Source: CAYUIS01 sp964444825 (GTDB taxonomy: Bacteria > Chloroflexota > Anaerolineae > B4-G1). Taken from it: DNA of 27,662 nt. Positions 8,124-15,246 of this stretch are shown in pieces. The position numbers and the translations under genes are program-made. The number at the start of each line of letters is the position of its first letter. The stretch's first letter is position 1. The DNA lies in the NCBI GenBank assembly GCA_964444825.1, contig CAYUIS010000063.1, positions 1 to 27,662 of the forward strand, given 5' to 3'. The notes below the pieces were generated by a model. It searched no databases, was not told the DNA's origin, and was given only the letters and a program-made list of their open reading frames with translations.

Positions 8124-9203
8124 ATGAATACCCCTGACACCATGCCCATCTTTGACGGGCACAACGATACCCTGTTGCAGCTATCCCCGATCAAGCGGGC
8201 AGGGGGACGGTCGCTGTTCGAACGGAGTAAGCAGGGGCATCTGGACCTGCCGCGGGCACGAACAGGCGGGTTCGGGGGCGGGATGTTCGCCATTTGCGTC
8301 CCACCCAACCCAGACCAGCCGGATGTATTTGTCAAAGAGACCCCAGCCACCAAAACAGACGTTGGGATCAAGCTCCAACCGGCAGTGGACCATACATACG
8401 CACAGCAGTTCACGCTCTCCGCAGTAGGACGCATGTTCCGGCTGGTGGCAGAATCGAACGGACAGGTGCAGGTCGTGCGTACGGTGGATGAACTTGAGCA
8501 TTGCCTGGATCAAGGCATACTCGCCGTCGTGCTTCACTTTGAGGGGGCCGAAGCAATCGACCCGGCGTTGGATGGTCTGTACGCCTTCTACGAAGCCGGG
8601 CTTCGTTCGCTGGGACCCGTGTGGAGCCGGCCTAACGCGTTCGGCTACGGTGTGCCCTTCAAGTTCCCCCTCTCCCCCGATACCGGCCCTGGCCTGACCG
8701 AAGCGGGCCGGGAATTGATCCGGGCGTGCAACCGGCTGGGCATATTGGTTGACCTATCCCACCTGAACGAACGCGGCTTCTGGGACGTGGTGCGGCTCTC
8801 CGACGCGCCACTGGTCGCCACTCACTCGGCCGCGCACGCGCTAACCCCATCAGCCCGTAATCTGACGGACGCGCAACTGGACGCCATCGGTGAATCAAAC
8901 GGAGTTGTTGGCGTCAACTTTTACGTCGCCGACCTGCGCGCAGACGGACGCGTGGAAGCGGACACGCCTCTCACCGAAGTCGTGCGCCACATAGACTATA
9001 TCTCCACCCGGATTGGCATCGATCACGTGGCATTCGGGTCCGATTTTGACGGCGCGACCATCCCCCAAGAGATCGGAGACGTGACGGGGTTGCCGAGGCT
9101 CGTCGACGCCCTGCGCGCTCACGGCTTCGATGAACAAGCCCTGCGCAAGATCACCCACGAGAACTGGTTGCGCGCCCTGCGCCTCACTTGGCGCCAAGGC
9201 TAG
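8124..9203 (+). CDS. membrane dipeptidase-family (M19) metallopeptidase
   Basis: 359 residues of the M19 renal-dipeptidase family, binuclear zinc enzymes that split dipeptides, including L,D-dipeptides. Ligands are visible in order: His13 and Asp15 in FDGHNDT, the bridging Glu140 in HFEGAEAI, His213 in VDLSH, His234 in ATHS and Asp307 in GSDFDG. There is no signal peptide or lipobox, so the protein should be cytoplasmic, as in many bacterial members. The start at 8124 is chosen because GGAAGAG lies just upstream; the in-frame ATG at 8094 adds ten charged residues not expected in the fold. It sits between a HEAT-repeat protein and a small TIGR04076-type protein. A role in dipeptide salvage fits the amino-acid catabolic genes nearby, but is inferred. 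Confidence 0.9.
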   Translation: MNTPDTMPIFDGHNDTLLQLSPIKRAGGRSLFERSKQGHLDLPRARTGGFGGGMFAICVPPNPDQPDVFVKETPATKTDVGIKLQPAVDHTYAQQFTLSAVGRMFRLVAESNGQVQVVRTVDELEHCLDQGILAVVLHFEGAEAIDPALDGLYAFYEAGLRSLGPVWSRPNAFGYGVPFKFPLSPDTGPGLTEAGRELIRACNRLGILVDLSHLNERGFWDVVRLSDAPLVATHSAAHALTPSARNLTDAQLDAIGESNGVVGVNFYVADLRADGRVEADTPLTEVVRHIDYISTRIGIDHVAFGSDFDGATIPQEIGDVTGLPRLVDALRAHGFDEQALRKITHENWLRALRLTWRQG

Positions 9204-9225
9204 CGGACAGAGGAGGAGAAAAAGG

Positions 9226-9516
9226 ATGACGGAACAAGCACCGCACAAGGACGAGGGATTCAAGATCGTGGCACGGGTGATCAAACAAGAGGGACACTGT
9301 ATCGCGGGCCATCAGGTCGGCGACGAGGTCGTCTTTGACGGGCAGACCGTTGAGGGCAAGATATGCCTCCACGCACTCTACAGCTTCCTGCCCAAGGTAT
9401 TCGCCATGCGATATGGCGCCGAGTTCCCCTGGCTAGACGATCCAGACGTGGCGACCCACGCGTGTCCCGATGCCTGGAATCCGGTGGTCTTTGAGATCCG
9501 GCGTCTTGTAGAGTAA
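9226..9516 (+). CDS. small TIGR04076-family protein of unknown function
   Basis: 96 residues. The pattern (KVIARV-like strand, EGHCIAGHQVGDEVVFDG, then ICLHALYSFLPKVFAMRYG, and a closing CPDAWNPVVFEIRRL) matches the TIGR04076 family as I know it: a beta strand, a Cys/His-containing loop, an alanine-rich helix and a final Cys-Pro-Asp segment. The conserved cysteines and histidines could bind metal, but no function is established. The start is set by AGGAGG at 9211-9216; the in-frame start at 9130 lies inside the dipeptidase gene. It is 22 bases after the dipeptidase stop and is probably co-transcribed with it. Confidence 0.75.
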   Translation: MTEQAPHKDEGFKIVARVIKQEGHCIAGHQVGDEVVFDGQTVEGKICLHALYSFLPKVFAMRYGAEFPWLDDPDVATHACPDAWNPVVFEIRRLVE

Positions 9517-9523
9517 CGCCGAT

Positions 9524-9552
9524 TTGCCAAACAGCTTAACATATCCTATAAT
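9524..9552 (+). promoter_or_regulatory. promoter of the thiamine operon
   Basis: TTGCCA (9524-9529), 17-base spacer, TATAAT (9547-9552): five of six and six of six consensus matches. Transcription should start near 9559, so that the riboswitch lies entirely within the leader. Confidence 0.8.
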
Positions 9553-9630
9553 CTGAGCATAGCGTACCGCGTCCGTCGCGTCTTCACGGTGGAAGAAGAC
9601 TTAACATAACCACAATAGCGCATCAATGCC

Positions 9631-9742
9631 ACTAGGGGAGCTCGGAGAGCCGGGCTGAGAGGATAGCTGAGCGGTGGTGAACCGCCAACGGGCAAGCTAT
9701 CGACCCTTCGAACCTGTCTGGGTAATGCCAGCGTAGGAAAGT
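9631..9742 (+). ncRNA. TPP riboswitch aptamer (THI element)
   Basis: The conserved THI-box blocks are all present in order: GGGGAGC, GGGCTGAGAGG, CGACCCTTCGAACCTG and GGGTAATGCCAGCGTAGG. Between the second and third blocks, GATAGCT pairs with AGCTATC and GCGGT with ACCGC, forming a long P3 arm. ACT at the 5' end pairs with AGT at the 3' end in P1. Binding of thiamine pyrophosphate would favour the terminator that follows and shut off the transporter operon downstream. Confidence 0.95.
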
Positions 9743-9763
9743 CGCGGCCGACTTTGGCGATCG

Positions 9764-9798
9764 AAACCACCCTATCTGGCAAGAAGGGTGGTTTTTTT
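9764..9798 (+). terminator. intrinsic terminator, expression platform of the TPP riboswitch
   Basis: AAACCACCCT (9764-9773) pairs perfectly with AGGGTGGTTT (9785-9794) around an 11-base loop, followed by a run of T to 9798. It stands between the aptamer and the first gene, so it is the off-switch rather than the end of a gene. The antiterminator pairing is not clear; GGTGGT at 9672-9677 could pair with ACCACC at 9766-9771. Confidence 0.92.
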
Positions 9799-9817
9799 GT
9801 GGCGGGAGGACAGGAAG

Positions 9818-10654
9818 GTGAGATCGAACATCGTGAATGAACAACACGCGAACAAACAAGAGACGAAGCGCAGGCTGGTCCGCCTGGACCAGGTGATGCC
9901 GCCGTTGTTGTTGCTCGTGCTGTTGCTGGTGGGCTGGCAGGTTGCCACCGCGGTGTGGCAGATTGAACCGTGGCTGCTCCCCTCGCCCTTGCAGATCGCC
10001 CGGGCAGCGCTGGATGCTCGGGGCCTACTGGGACCGCACATATGGCAGACCATGATCGAGACATTGGTGGGCTTCGTGCTGGCCACGACCGTAGGCTTTG
10101 GCCTGGCTTTGACGATCGACTTTTCGACGGCACTACGGCGGGCCATCTACCCAATCCTGGTCGTGTCTCAGACAGTGCCCATCATCGCCATCGCTCCCCT
10201 GCTGGTCATATGGTTTGGCTATGGTATCCTGCCCAAGGTGCTGGTGGTGTCCCTGGTCTGTTTCTTCCCCATTGTCGTCAGCATGGCCGACGGGCTCCAG
10301 TCGGCGGACCCCGACCTGATCGCATTGCTCCAGGCGATGGGCGCTTCACGACGCCAGGTATTCTGGAAGGTGCGACTGCCCGGCGCATTGCCTGCCGTCT
10401 TTTCCGGCACCAAGATAGCCGTCACCTACAGCGTCATCGGCGCCATAATCGGCGAATGGGTAGGCGCCAGCCGGGGGTTAGGCGTTTTTATGCTTCGCTC
10501 GACCAACGCCTTTCGCACCGATTGGCTCTTTGCGGCTATCGCTATCACCGCGCTTCTGAGCGTGATCTTGTTTCTGATCGTGAGTGGGCTGGAACGAGCA
10601 CTGCTGCCCTGGTACTATACGACTCAACGGGAGGAACAGTGGGAGGAGCTATAA
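9818..10654 (+). CDS. ABC transporter permease for a thiamine pyrimidine precursor (ThiX type)
   Basis: 278 residues of the BPD_transp_1 (SsuC/TauC-like) permease family. A charged cytoplasmic N-terminus (about 1-30) precedes about six membrane segments, beginning LLLLVLLLVGW. The ATPase-contact loop is ALLQAMGASRRQVFWKVRLP, with the expected Gly and the following LPGALPAVFSG. The start is a GTG at 9818, eight bases after GGGAGG at 9804-9809; the longer frame from 9788 would begin inside the terminator stem. It is the first gene after the TPP riboswitch and is followed, after 30 bases, by the binding lipoprotein. The riboswitch and partner identify a thiamine-related substrate, most likely a hydroxymethylpyrimidine or formyl-aminopyrimidine as for ThiXYZ; the exact ligand is inferred. 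Confidence 0.9.
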   Translation: MRSNIVNEQHANKQETKRRLVRLDQVMPPLLLLVLLLVGWQVATAVWQIEPWLLPSPLQIARAALDARGLLGPHIWQTMIETLVGFVLATTVGFGLALTIDFSTALRRAIYPILVVSQTVPIIAIAPLLVIWFGYGILPKVLVVSLVCFFPIVVSMADGLQSADPDLIALLQAMGASRRQVFWKVRLPGALPAVFSGTKIAVTYSVIGAIIGEWVGASRGLGVFMLRSTNAFRTDWLFAAIAITALLSVILFLIVSGLERALLPWYYTTQREEQWEEL

Positions 10655-10684
10655 GAATCTGAGGAGTAAACACAGGAGGTCACG

Positions 10685-11671
10685 ATGGCTAAAGGACAGA
10701 AACGTCTCTCGCAGTGGACGATGGGAATCGCTCTGGCAGTCGCCCTGGTCCTGGCGGGGTGCGGGTCGGAGGCGCAGCTAGAGAAGGCAACGCTGTCACT
10801 GGACTGGGTGCCGAACACCAACCACACCGGGTTGTACGTTGCCCTGGACAAGGGCTGGTATGCAGAAGAAGGCATAGAACTGAACATCCAGATCCCCTCT
10901 GATCCGGCGGCGGCGTTGAAGCAGGTGGCATCCGGCAACACAGCGTTCGGCGTCAGCTTCCAAGAGGAGATGAGCATCGCCCGCAGCAACGACATCCCGG
11001 TCGTGTCGATCGCCGCCATCATCCAGCACAACACGTCGGCCTTTGTATCTCTGAAAGGCCAGGGCATCCTGCGGCCCCGCGACTTTGAGGGCCGAAAATA
11101 CGGGTCCTACGGTCTGCCACTGGAACGAGCCGTTCTTGCAGGACTGATGGCGTGCGACGGGGCCGACGTGGACGAACTGGAATTCGTCGACGTCGGTTTT
11201 GACGTCTTCCCGGCCCTCATTGGGGGGCGGGTGGATATCGCCTGGGTGTTCCTCGCCTGGGATGGCATCCATGCTCAGAACATGGGGCAGCCGCTGGACG
11301 TGATCGAGCTCTACGGTAGCTGCGTGCCCGACTATTATACGCCGGTGCTGATCTCTGGTGAAAAGACAATCGCTGAGCAGCCCGAGTTGGTGCGCCGCTT
11401 TCTAAGGGCCACCAGCCGTGGATACGAATATGCTATCGCCCATCCTGAGGAAGCCGCCGAGATCCTGCTCAAACACTCGCCAGAGAGCGACCCGGCTCTG
11501 GTCAAACCAAGTCAGGCATGGCTTGGCCCCCGCTATCAGGACGACGCGCCCCAGTGGGGCGTGCAGGACCCGGACGTCTGGCGCGAGTTCACGACATGGA
11601 TGGCCGAGAACGACCTGCTGGCCAAGGAGATCGATCCCGACGAGGCGTTCACCAATGAGTTCCTGCCCTGA
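10685..11671 (+). CDS. NMT1/THI5-like substrate-binding lipoprotein (ThiY type)
   Basis: 328 residues. A lipoprotein signal peptide ends in LVLAGC with Cys26 as the lipidated residue. The mature protein has the NMT1/THI5-like fold: LSLDWVPNTNHTGLYVALDKGWYAEEGI at its start, then the typical ASGNTAFGVSFQEEMSIAR and GRKYGSYGLPLE segments. Family members bind hydroxymethylpyrimidine-type thiamine precursors. It has an excellent ribosome site (AGGAGG, five bases before the ATG). Its 3' end overlaps the ATPase start by 17 bases, so translation is coupled. Because the whole operon is under a TPP riboswitch, a thiamine-precursor ligand is strongly favoured over taurine or alkanesulfonate, which related proteins bind. 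Confidence 0.92.
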   Translation: MAKGQKRLSQWTMGIALAVALVLAGCGSEAQLEKATLSLDWVPNTNHTGLYVALDKGWYAEEGIELNIQIPSDPAAALKQVASGNTAFGVSFQEEMSIARSNDIPVVSIAAIIQHNTSAFVSLKGQGILRPRDFEGRKYGSYGLPLERAVLAGLMACDGADVDELEFVDVGFDVFPALIGGRVDIAWVFLAWDGIHAQNMGQPLDVIELYGSCVPDYYTPVLISGEKTIAEQPELVRRFLRATSRGYEYAIAHPEEAAEILLKHSPESDPALVKPSQAWLGPRYQDDAPQWGVQDPDVWREFTTWMAENDLLAKEIDPDEAFTNEFLP

Positions 11672-12446
11672 CGCTCCCTGCAAGATCGAGGTCCGAGGGC
11701 TGGGCAAGGCATTTCGCGTCGACGGTCGTCGCGTGGAGGCGCTGCGCGACGTGAACGTGCGGGCGGCGCCCGGAGAGTTTGTCACCCTCATCGGGCCCAG
11801 CGGCTGTGGCAAGAGCACGTTGTTCAACATCATCTGCGGGCTGTTAGAACCGGACGCTGGCGAGGTGTGTCTGGACGGCGAACCAGCGGCCGTTCGCATC
11901 GGCCGGGTGGGATACATGCCTCAGAAGGACCTCCTCCTGCCCTGGAGGCGGGTGCTAGATAACGTGACGCTGGGTCCAGAGATCGCGGACGAAGACCTGA
12001 GGGCCGCGCGGCAGGAGGCTCGCTCTCTACTGCCACTGTTTGGCCTGGAGGGATTCGACGATGCCTATCCTGCCACGCTGTCCGGCGGGATGCGGCAGCG
12101 GGCCGCGCTCCTGCGCACGTTTCTCACCCACAGGGACGTCATGCTGCTGGACGAACCGTTTGGCGCGTTGGACGCCATCACCCGGATCGAGCTGCAGGAC
12201 TGGCTGCTAGAAGTGTGGCGCTATCTGCGCAAGACCGTGCTGTTCATCACTCACGACGTGGAGGAGGCTGTATTCCTCTCCGATCGGGTCTATGTGCTGT
12301 CCCCTCGTCCAGCCAGCGTCCAATTGGAACTGAGCATTCGGCTGTCCCGGCCCCGAACACGTGACATGGTCACGTCAGAGGAGTTTGTCCGCGTTAAGGA
12401 ACAGGTGCTGAGGGCGCTGCTGGAAGGGAGTGGGGGAAAACCATGA
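11655..12446 (+). CDS. ABC transporter ATP-binding protein (ThiZ type)
   Basis: 263 residues. Walker A GPSGCGKST (47-55), Q-loop YMPQKDLLLPW, signature LSGGMRQRAALLR, Walker B VMLLDEPFGALD and H-loop FITHDVEEA are all intact. The closest family is the SsuB/TauB/ThiZ group that pairs with the upstream permease. The frame is open further upstream to 11418, but that part overlaps the lipoprotein gene in another frame; the ATG at 11655 gives the normal N terminus. The stop shares ATGA with the methyltransferase start. It energises import of the thiamine precursor from the cytoplasmic face. Confidence 0.92.
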   Translation: MSSCPDAPCKIEVRGLGKAFRVDGRRVEALRDVNVRAAPGEFVTLIGPSGCGKSTLFNIICGLLEPDAGEVCLDGEPAAVRIGRVGYMPQKDLLLPWRRVLDNVTLGPEIADEDLRAARQEARSLLPLFGLEGFDDAYPATLSGGMRQRAALLRTFLTHRDVMLLDEPFGALDAITRIELQDWLLEVWRYLRKTVLFITHDVEEAVFLSDRVYVLSPRPASVQLELSIRLSRPRTRDMVTSEEFVRVKEQVLRALLEGSGGKP

Positions 12447-13129
12447 CGCCGGAAGTGCTCTTTGGGCAGGACATCGCGCCACACTATGAGGCCTGGTTCC
12501 AGGCGGGGGAAGGCCGGCGCGCCGACCGTCTGGAAAGAGATCTGCTGGCGCGTCTGCTGGCAGAGCTCGGACCGCCCAGTGATGTGCTAGAGATTGGATG
12601 TGGGACAGGCCACTTTGCCCGCTGGATGTCCACCCTCGGCTGGCGGGTATGGGGCGTCGACCTGTCAGGGCCGATGTTGGCCGAGGCACAGGCTCGTGGA
12701 GCCGCTGGCGAACTGGCCCAGGGTGATGCGCTGCGCCTGCCCTTTGCCGACGCCTGCTGTTCCGTGGCGGCCCTTTTTACCGTGATCGAGTTCCTCCCGG
12801 ACGTCACGGCCGCTTTGCAGGAGGCGTGGCGAGTGGCCCGGCGGGGCCTGCTGGTTGGAGCCATCAACCATCATAGCCTGTTGGGCTATGGGTACCGGCA
12901 GCAAGCCAAAAAAGCCCCCACCGTATACAGCCAGGCACGGTTCTTTGGCCCTGGCGAGCTGGCACGCCTGGTACGCCATACGGCCGGCGCTCCGGTCACC
13001 ATTCAAACTGAAACGACCCTCTGGCCCGCGTGGCTGCCACTGGAACGGCTCCACCTGCCGTGGGGTGGTTTTATCGGACTGGTTGCGCGCCGAGTGAAAG
13101 ATAAATCGGAGGAGAGGAGTCCAAGATGA
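12443..13129 (+). CDS. class I SAM-dependent methyltransferase in the thiamine operon
   Basis: 228 residues, Methyltransf_11-like. SAM-binding motif I is VLEIGCGTGHFARWM (about 48-62), motif II WGVDLSGPMLAEA, and the post-motif QGDALRLPFADACCSVAALFTVIEF places the usual acidic and aromatic residues. The C-terminal half (FFGPGELARLVRHTAG) resembles small-molecule methyltransferases. It shares four bases (ATGA) with both the upstream ATPase and the downstream YkoF-like gene, so it is firmly inside the riboswitch-controlled operon. No known thiamine salvage step needs a methyltransferase of this kind, and its substrate is unknown. It may modify an imported pyrimidine or be a passenger. Confidence 0.85.
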   Translation: MTPEVLFGQDIAPHYEAWFQAGEGRRADRLERDLLARLLAELGPPSDVLEIGCGTGHFARWMSTLGWRVWGVDLSGPMLAEAQARGAAGELAQGDALRLPFADACCSVAALFTVIEFLPDVTAALQEAWRVARRGLLVGAINHHSLLGYGYRQQAKKAPTVYSQARFFGPGELARLVRHTAGAPVTIQTETTLWPAWLPLERLHLPWGGFIGLVARRVKDKSEERSPR

Positions 13130-13383
13130 GCGTTGGCGTATCCGCCCAGGTTAGTCTATACCCGCTGGGACAGGACGACTTGGGGCCGGCTATTGAGGGC
13201 TTTTGGCGAGCGTTGGACAACCAAGATCTGGAGCAAGAGCGAGGCCCGATGAGCACTCTCGTTTGGGGTGATGATGAAGCGGTGTTTGCAGCGCTACAGG
13301 ACGGTTTCCGCCGGGCCGCAGAACGCGGCGGCACCGTCATGGTCGTTACCCTATCCAATGCCTGCCCGCGACCCTCAATCTGA
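13126..13383 (+). CDS. YkoF/MTH1187-type thiamine-binding protein
   Basis: 85 residues, the length of a single MTH1187-type ferredoxin-like domain. It begins VSAQVSLYPLGQDDLGPAIEGFW and ends with the strand GTVMVVTLSNACP. These match the Thiamine_BP family (PF01910), whose member YkoF of Bacillus binds thiamine or hydroxymethylpyrimidine and is encoded with a thiamine transporter. Last gene of the riboswitch operon, overlapping the methyltransferase stop by four bases. A role in cytoplasmic ligand binding or delivery is inferred from family and position. Confidence 0.82.
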   Translation: MSVGVSAQVSLYPLGQDDLGPAIEGFWRALDNQDLEQERGPMSTLVWGDDEAVFAALQDGFRRAAERGGTVMVVTLSNACPRPSI

Positions 13384-13422
13384 GCAGGGGCGATCTCCTG
13401 AGAGTTGTGCGCCATAGGGCCA

Positions 13423-13454
13423 TTTTCTCTTTTCCTCCGCGTCTCCGCGGTGAG
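13423..13454. repeat. suspected dispersed repeat with CTCCGCG direct repeats
   Basis: A pyrimidine tract (TTTTCTCTTTTC) leads into CTCCGCGT-CTCCGCGG-TGAG, two copies of an 8-base unit. I recognise this string as one that recurs between genes in many bacterial drafts. Only one copy is seen here, so the repeat status rests on recollection. It lies in the 135-base gap between the thiamine operon and the next promoter, which otherwise holds nothing I can identify. Confidence 0.45.
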
Positions 13455-13482
13455 ATGTGCGCAATCATCGCGACAGACTCTC

Positions 13483-13510
13483 TTGCAAGCCCACCGAAGC
13501 GGGGTATAAT
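13483..13510 (+). promoter_or_regulatory. promoter of the glycoside hydrolase / glycosyltransferase operon, probably leaderless
   Basis: TTGCAA (13483-13488), 16-base spacer, TATAAT (13505-13510). The ATG at 13519 is only eight bases after the -10 box, so the messenger should begin at the start codon. No Shine-Dalgarno sequence is present. Confidence 0.65.
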
Positions 13511-13518
13511 CCCAGGCA

Positions 13519-15246
13519 ATGCGCAGACTGATCCCCCTCTTTGCCCTCGTGGCCCTGCTCTTTCTATCCACCTGTCAGTCCTCCTCCCTCGACTTGCCTC
13601 CGGGATGGCAAGAGAGCGGCGAGAGATGGATGTTCGGGTATACAGGAGAGAACGACCTGCTGCCCCAGGCACGCGGGATGGGGCAACTGGCGACCAATCC
13701 CCTGCGCCCTCAGCCCCGCACCGCCCCTGACGGTCCAATCGCTAACGCCGGCGTCAATCCCTTTGGCATCAACGTCTTCCTGGAACAGGAGGCGGAAGAG
13801 TGGAAGCGGGAACAAGCAGTACGTATGATCGCCGAGGCGGGTTTCCACTGGATTCGACAAGAGTTCCCCTGGGAGGACATTGAGATTCACGGCAAGGACG
13901 ACTTTGAGGACCGCCGGCACGAGCCCTACCGCTCCGCCTGGGAGAAATACGACCACATCGTAGGTCTGGCCGAGCAGTACGGCCTGGAAATCGTTCCCCG
14001 CCTCAGCAATCCGCCTGCCTGGAGCCGCGCCCTGACAGACACCGTGGGCACCTATGCCCCCCCTGATGACGTGTCCGACTGGGGGGATTACGTCTACGCC
14101 GTCGTCTCTCGCTACCAGGGCCGGGTGCGCACCTATCAACTCTGGAACGAACCCAACATCTACCCCGAATGGGGCGAGCGGCCGGTCGATCCGGCGGGCT
14201 ATACCCAACTCCTGTGCGAGGGATACCATCGCGCCAAAGGGGCCGATCCGGACGTTATCATCATCGCCGGGGCCTTGGCGCCGACCGTCTCATTTCACCC
14301 TGGGCCGGGGCCTGCGCTGGGGCTGAGCGATTTTGTGTTCCTCCAGCGTATGTACGACGCCGGGGCCGGCGACTGCTTTGACATCCTGGCCGTCAACGAC
14401 TATATGCTGTGGTCCGGCCCCACCGACCGCCGTATGCGGCCCACAAACATCAACTTTTCCCGGCCGATGTATATCCGGGACATAATGGTGGCCAACGGCG
14501 ATGCGGACAAGCCGATCTGGATCAGCGAAATGAGCGCCAACGCCGTGCCAAACGATCCAGCCATCCCCGACTTTGGGGCCTACGGACAGGTGACGCCCGA
14601 GCAACAGGCGCGCTACGCCGTCCTGGCGTACCAGCGCGCGATGGAGGAATGGCCGTGGGTGGGTGTGGTCAATTTCTGGTTCTTCAAACGGCCCTCCGAT
14701 GCCGAACGGAACCAGGCCTGGTACTATTTCCGGATGGTCGAGCCGGACTTTTCCCCGTTGCCCGTCTACGAGGCAATGAAAGAGTACACGGCCAGCCTGA
14801 CGCCCACGCTCTATCCGGGCACTCACCAGGAGGATCATTGGGCCCTGGCGTATGAGGGCGCTTGGGAGACGGTATCGGTCACCGGCTCGGCGCTGGCGGG
14901 CTACCGACGGGCGACAATCCCTGGCGCGGTGCTGCACTTTGTTTTTGAGGGCGCTGCGGTGGTGCTAGCGCCTGGCCCCGGCGTGGGTGAGATCGAGGTA
15001 AGCGTGGACGGTGGTACGCCCAGACGCATCTCGCTCAACGGGCAAGCCATCCGGCTGGCCGGAGGCTGGCGCAGGGCACACCACCGAGTCACGCTGACCA
15101 CCGTCGGGGGAGACGTCGACATCGATCAGGTAACCGTCCGCCGTTCTGCCATAGGATCCCCCCTCCCCAATCTCCCATCTTTGATCTATCTCGCCCTGTG
15201 TGTTGCCGCGATCTGGAGCCTCTCCCTGACATTGCGCGGACGGTGA
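13519..15246 (+). CDS. clan GH-A glycoside hydrolase-like lipoprotein
   Basis: 575 residues. A lipoprotein signal peptide ends FLSTC, with Cys19 for lipidation. Residues about 75-430 form a (beta/alpha)8 barrel of clan GH-A (GH5/GH39-like): the acid/base is Glu211 in QLWNEPN and the likely nucleophile Glu337 in WISEMS. EAGFHWIRQEFPWEDIE is the typical first barrel strands. A beta-sandwich (about 440-555, VSVDGGTPRRISLNG) follows, then a C-terminal hydrophobic segment LPSLIYLALCVAAIW, so the protein may be anchored at both ends. Its substrate cannot be told from sequence. The stop overlaps the GTG of the next gene (GTGA), so the two are translated together, pointing to one polysaccharide or glycoprotein process. 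Confidence 0.85.
   Translation: MRRLIPLFALVALLFLSTCQSSSLDLPPGWQESGERWMFGYTGENDLLPQARGMGQLATNPLRPQPRTAPDGPIANAGVNPFGINVFLEQEAEEWKREQAVRMIAEAGFHWIRQEFPWEDIEIHGKDDFEDRRHEPYRSAWEKYDHIVGLAEQYGLEIVPRLSNPPAWSRALTDTVGTYAPPDDVSDWGDYVYAVVSRYQGRVRTYQLWNEPNIYPEWGERPVDPAGYTQLLCEGYHRAKGADPDVIIIAGALAPTVSFHPGPGPALGLSDFVFLQRMYDAGAGDCFDILAVNDYMLWSGPTDRRMRPTNINFSRPMYIRDIMVANGDADKPIWISEMSANAVPNDPAIPDFGAYGQVTPEQQARYAVLAYQRAMEEWPWVGVVNFWFFKRPSDAERNQAWYYFRMVEPDFSPLPVYEAMKEYTASLTPTLYPGTHQEDHWALAYEGAWETVSVTGSALAGYRRATIPGAVLHFVFEGAAVVLAPGPGVGEIEVSVDGGTPRRISLNGQAIRLAGGWRRAHHRVTLTTVGGDVDIDQVTVRRSAIGSPLPNLPSLIYLALCVAAIWSLSLTLRGR

Noticed and set aside
9788..9817. Upstream GTG start for the permease
   Set aside because: It lies inside the terminator stem of the riboswitch; GGGAGG supports the GTG at 9818.
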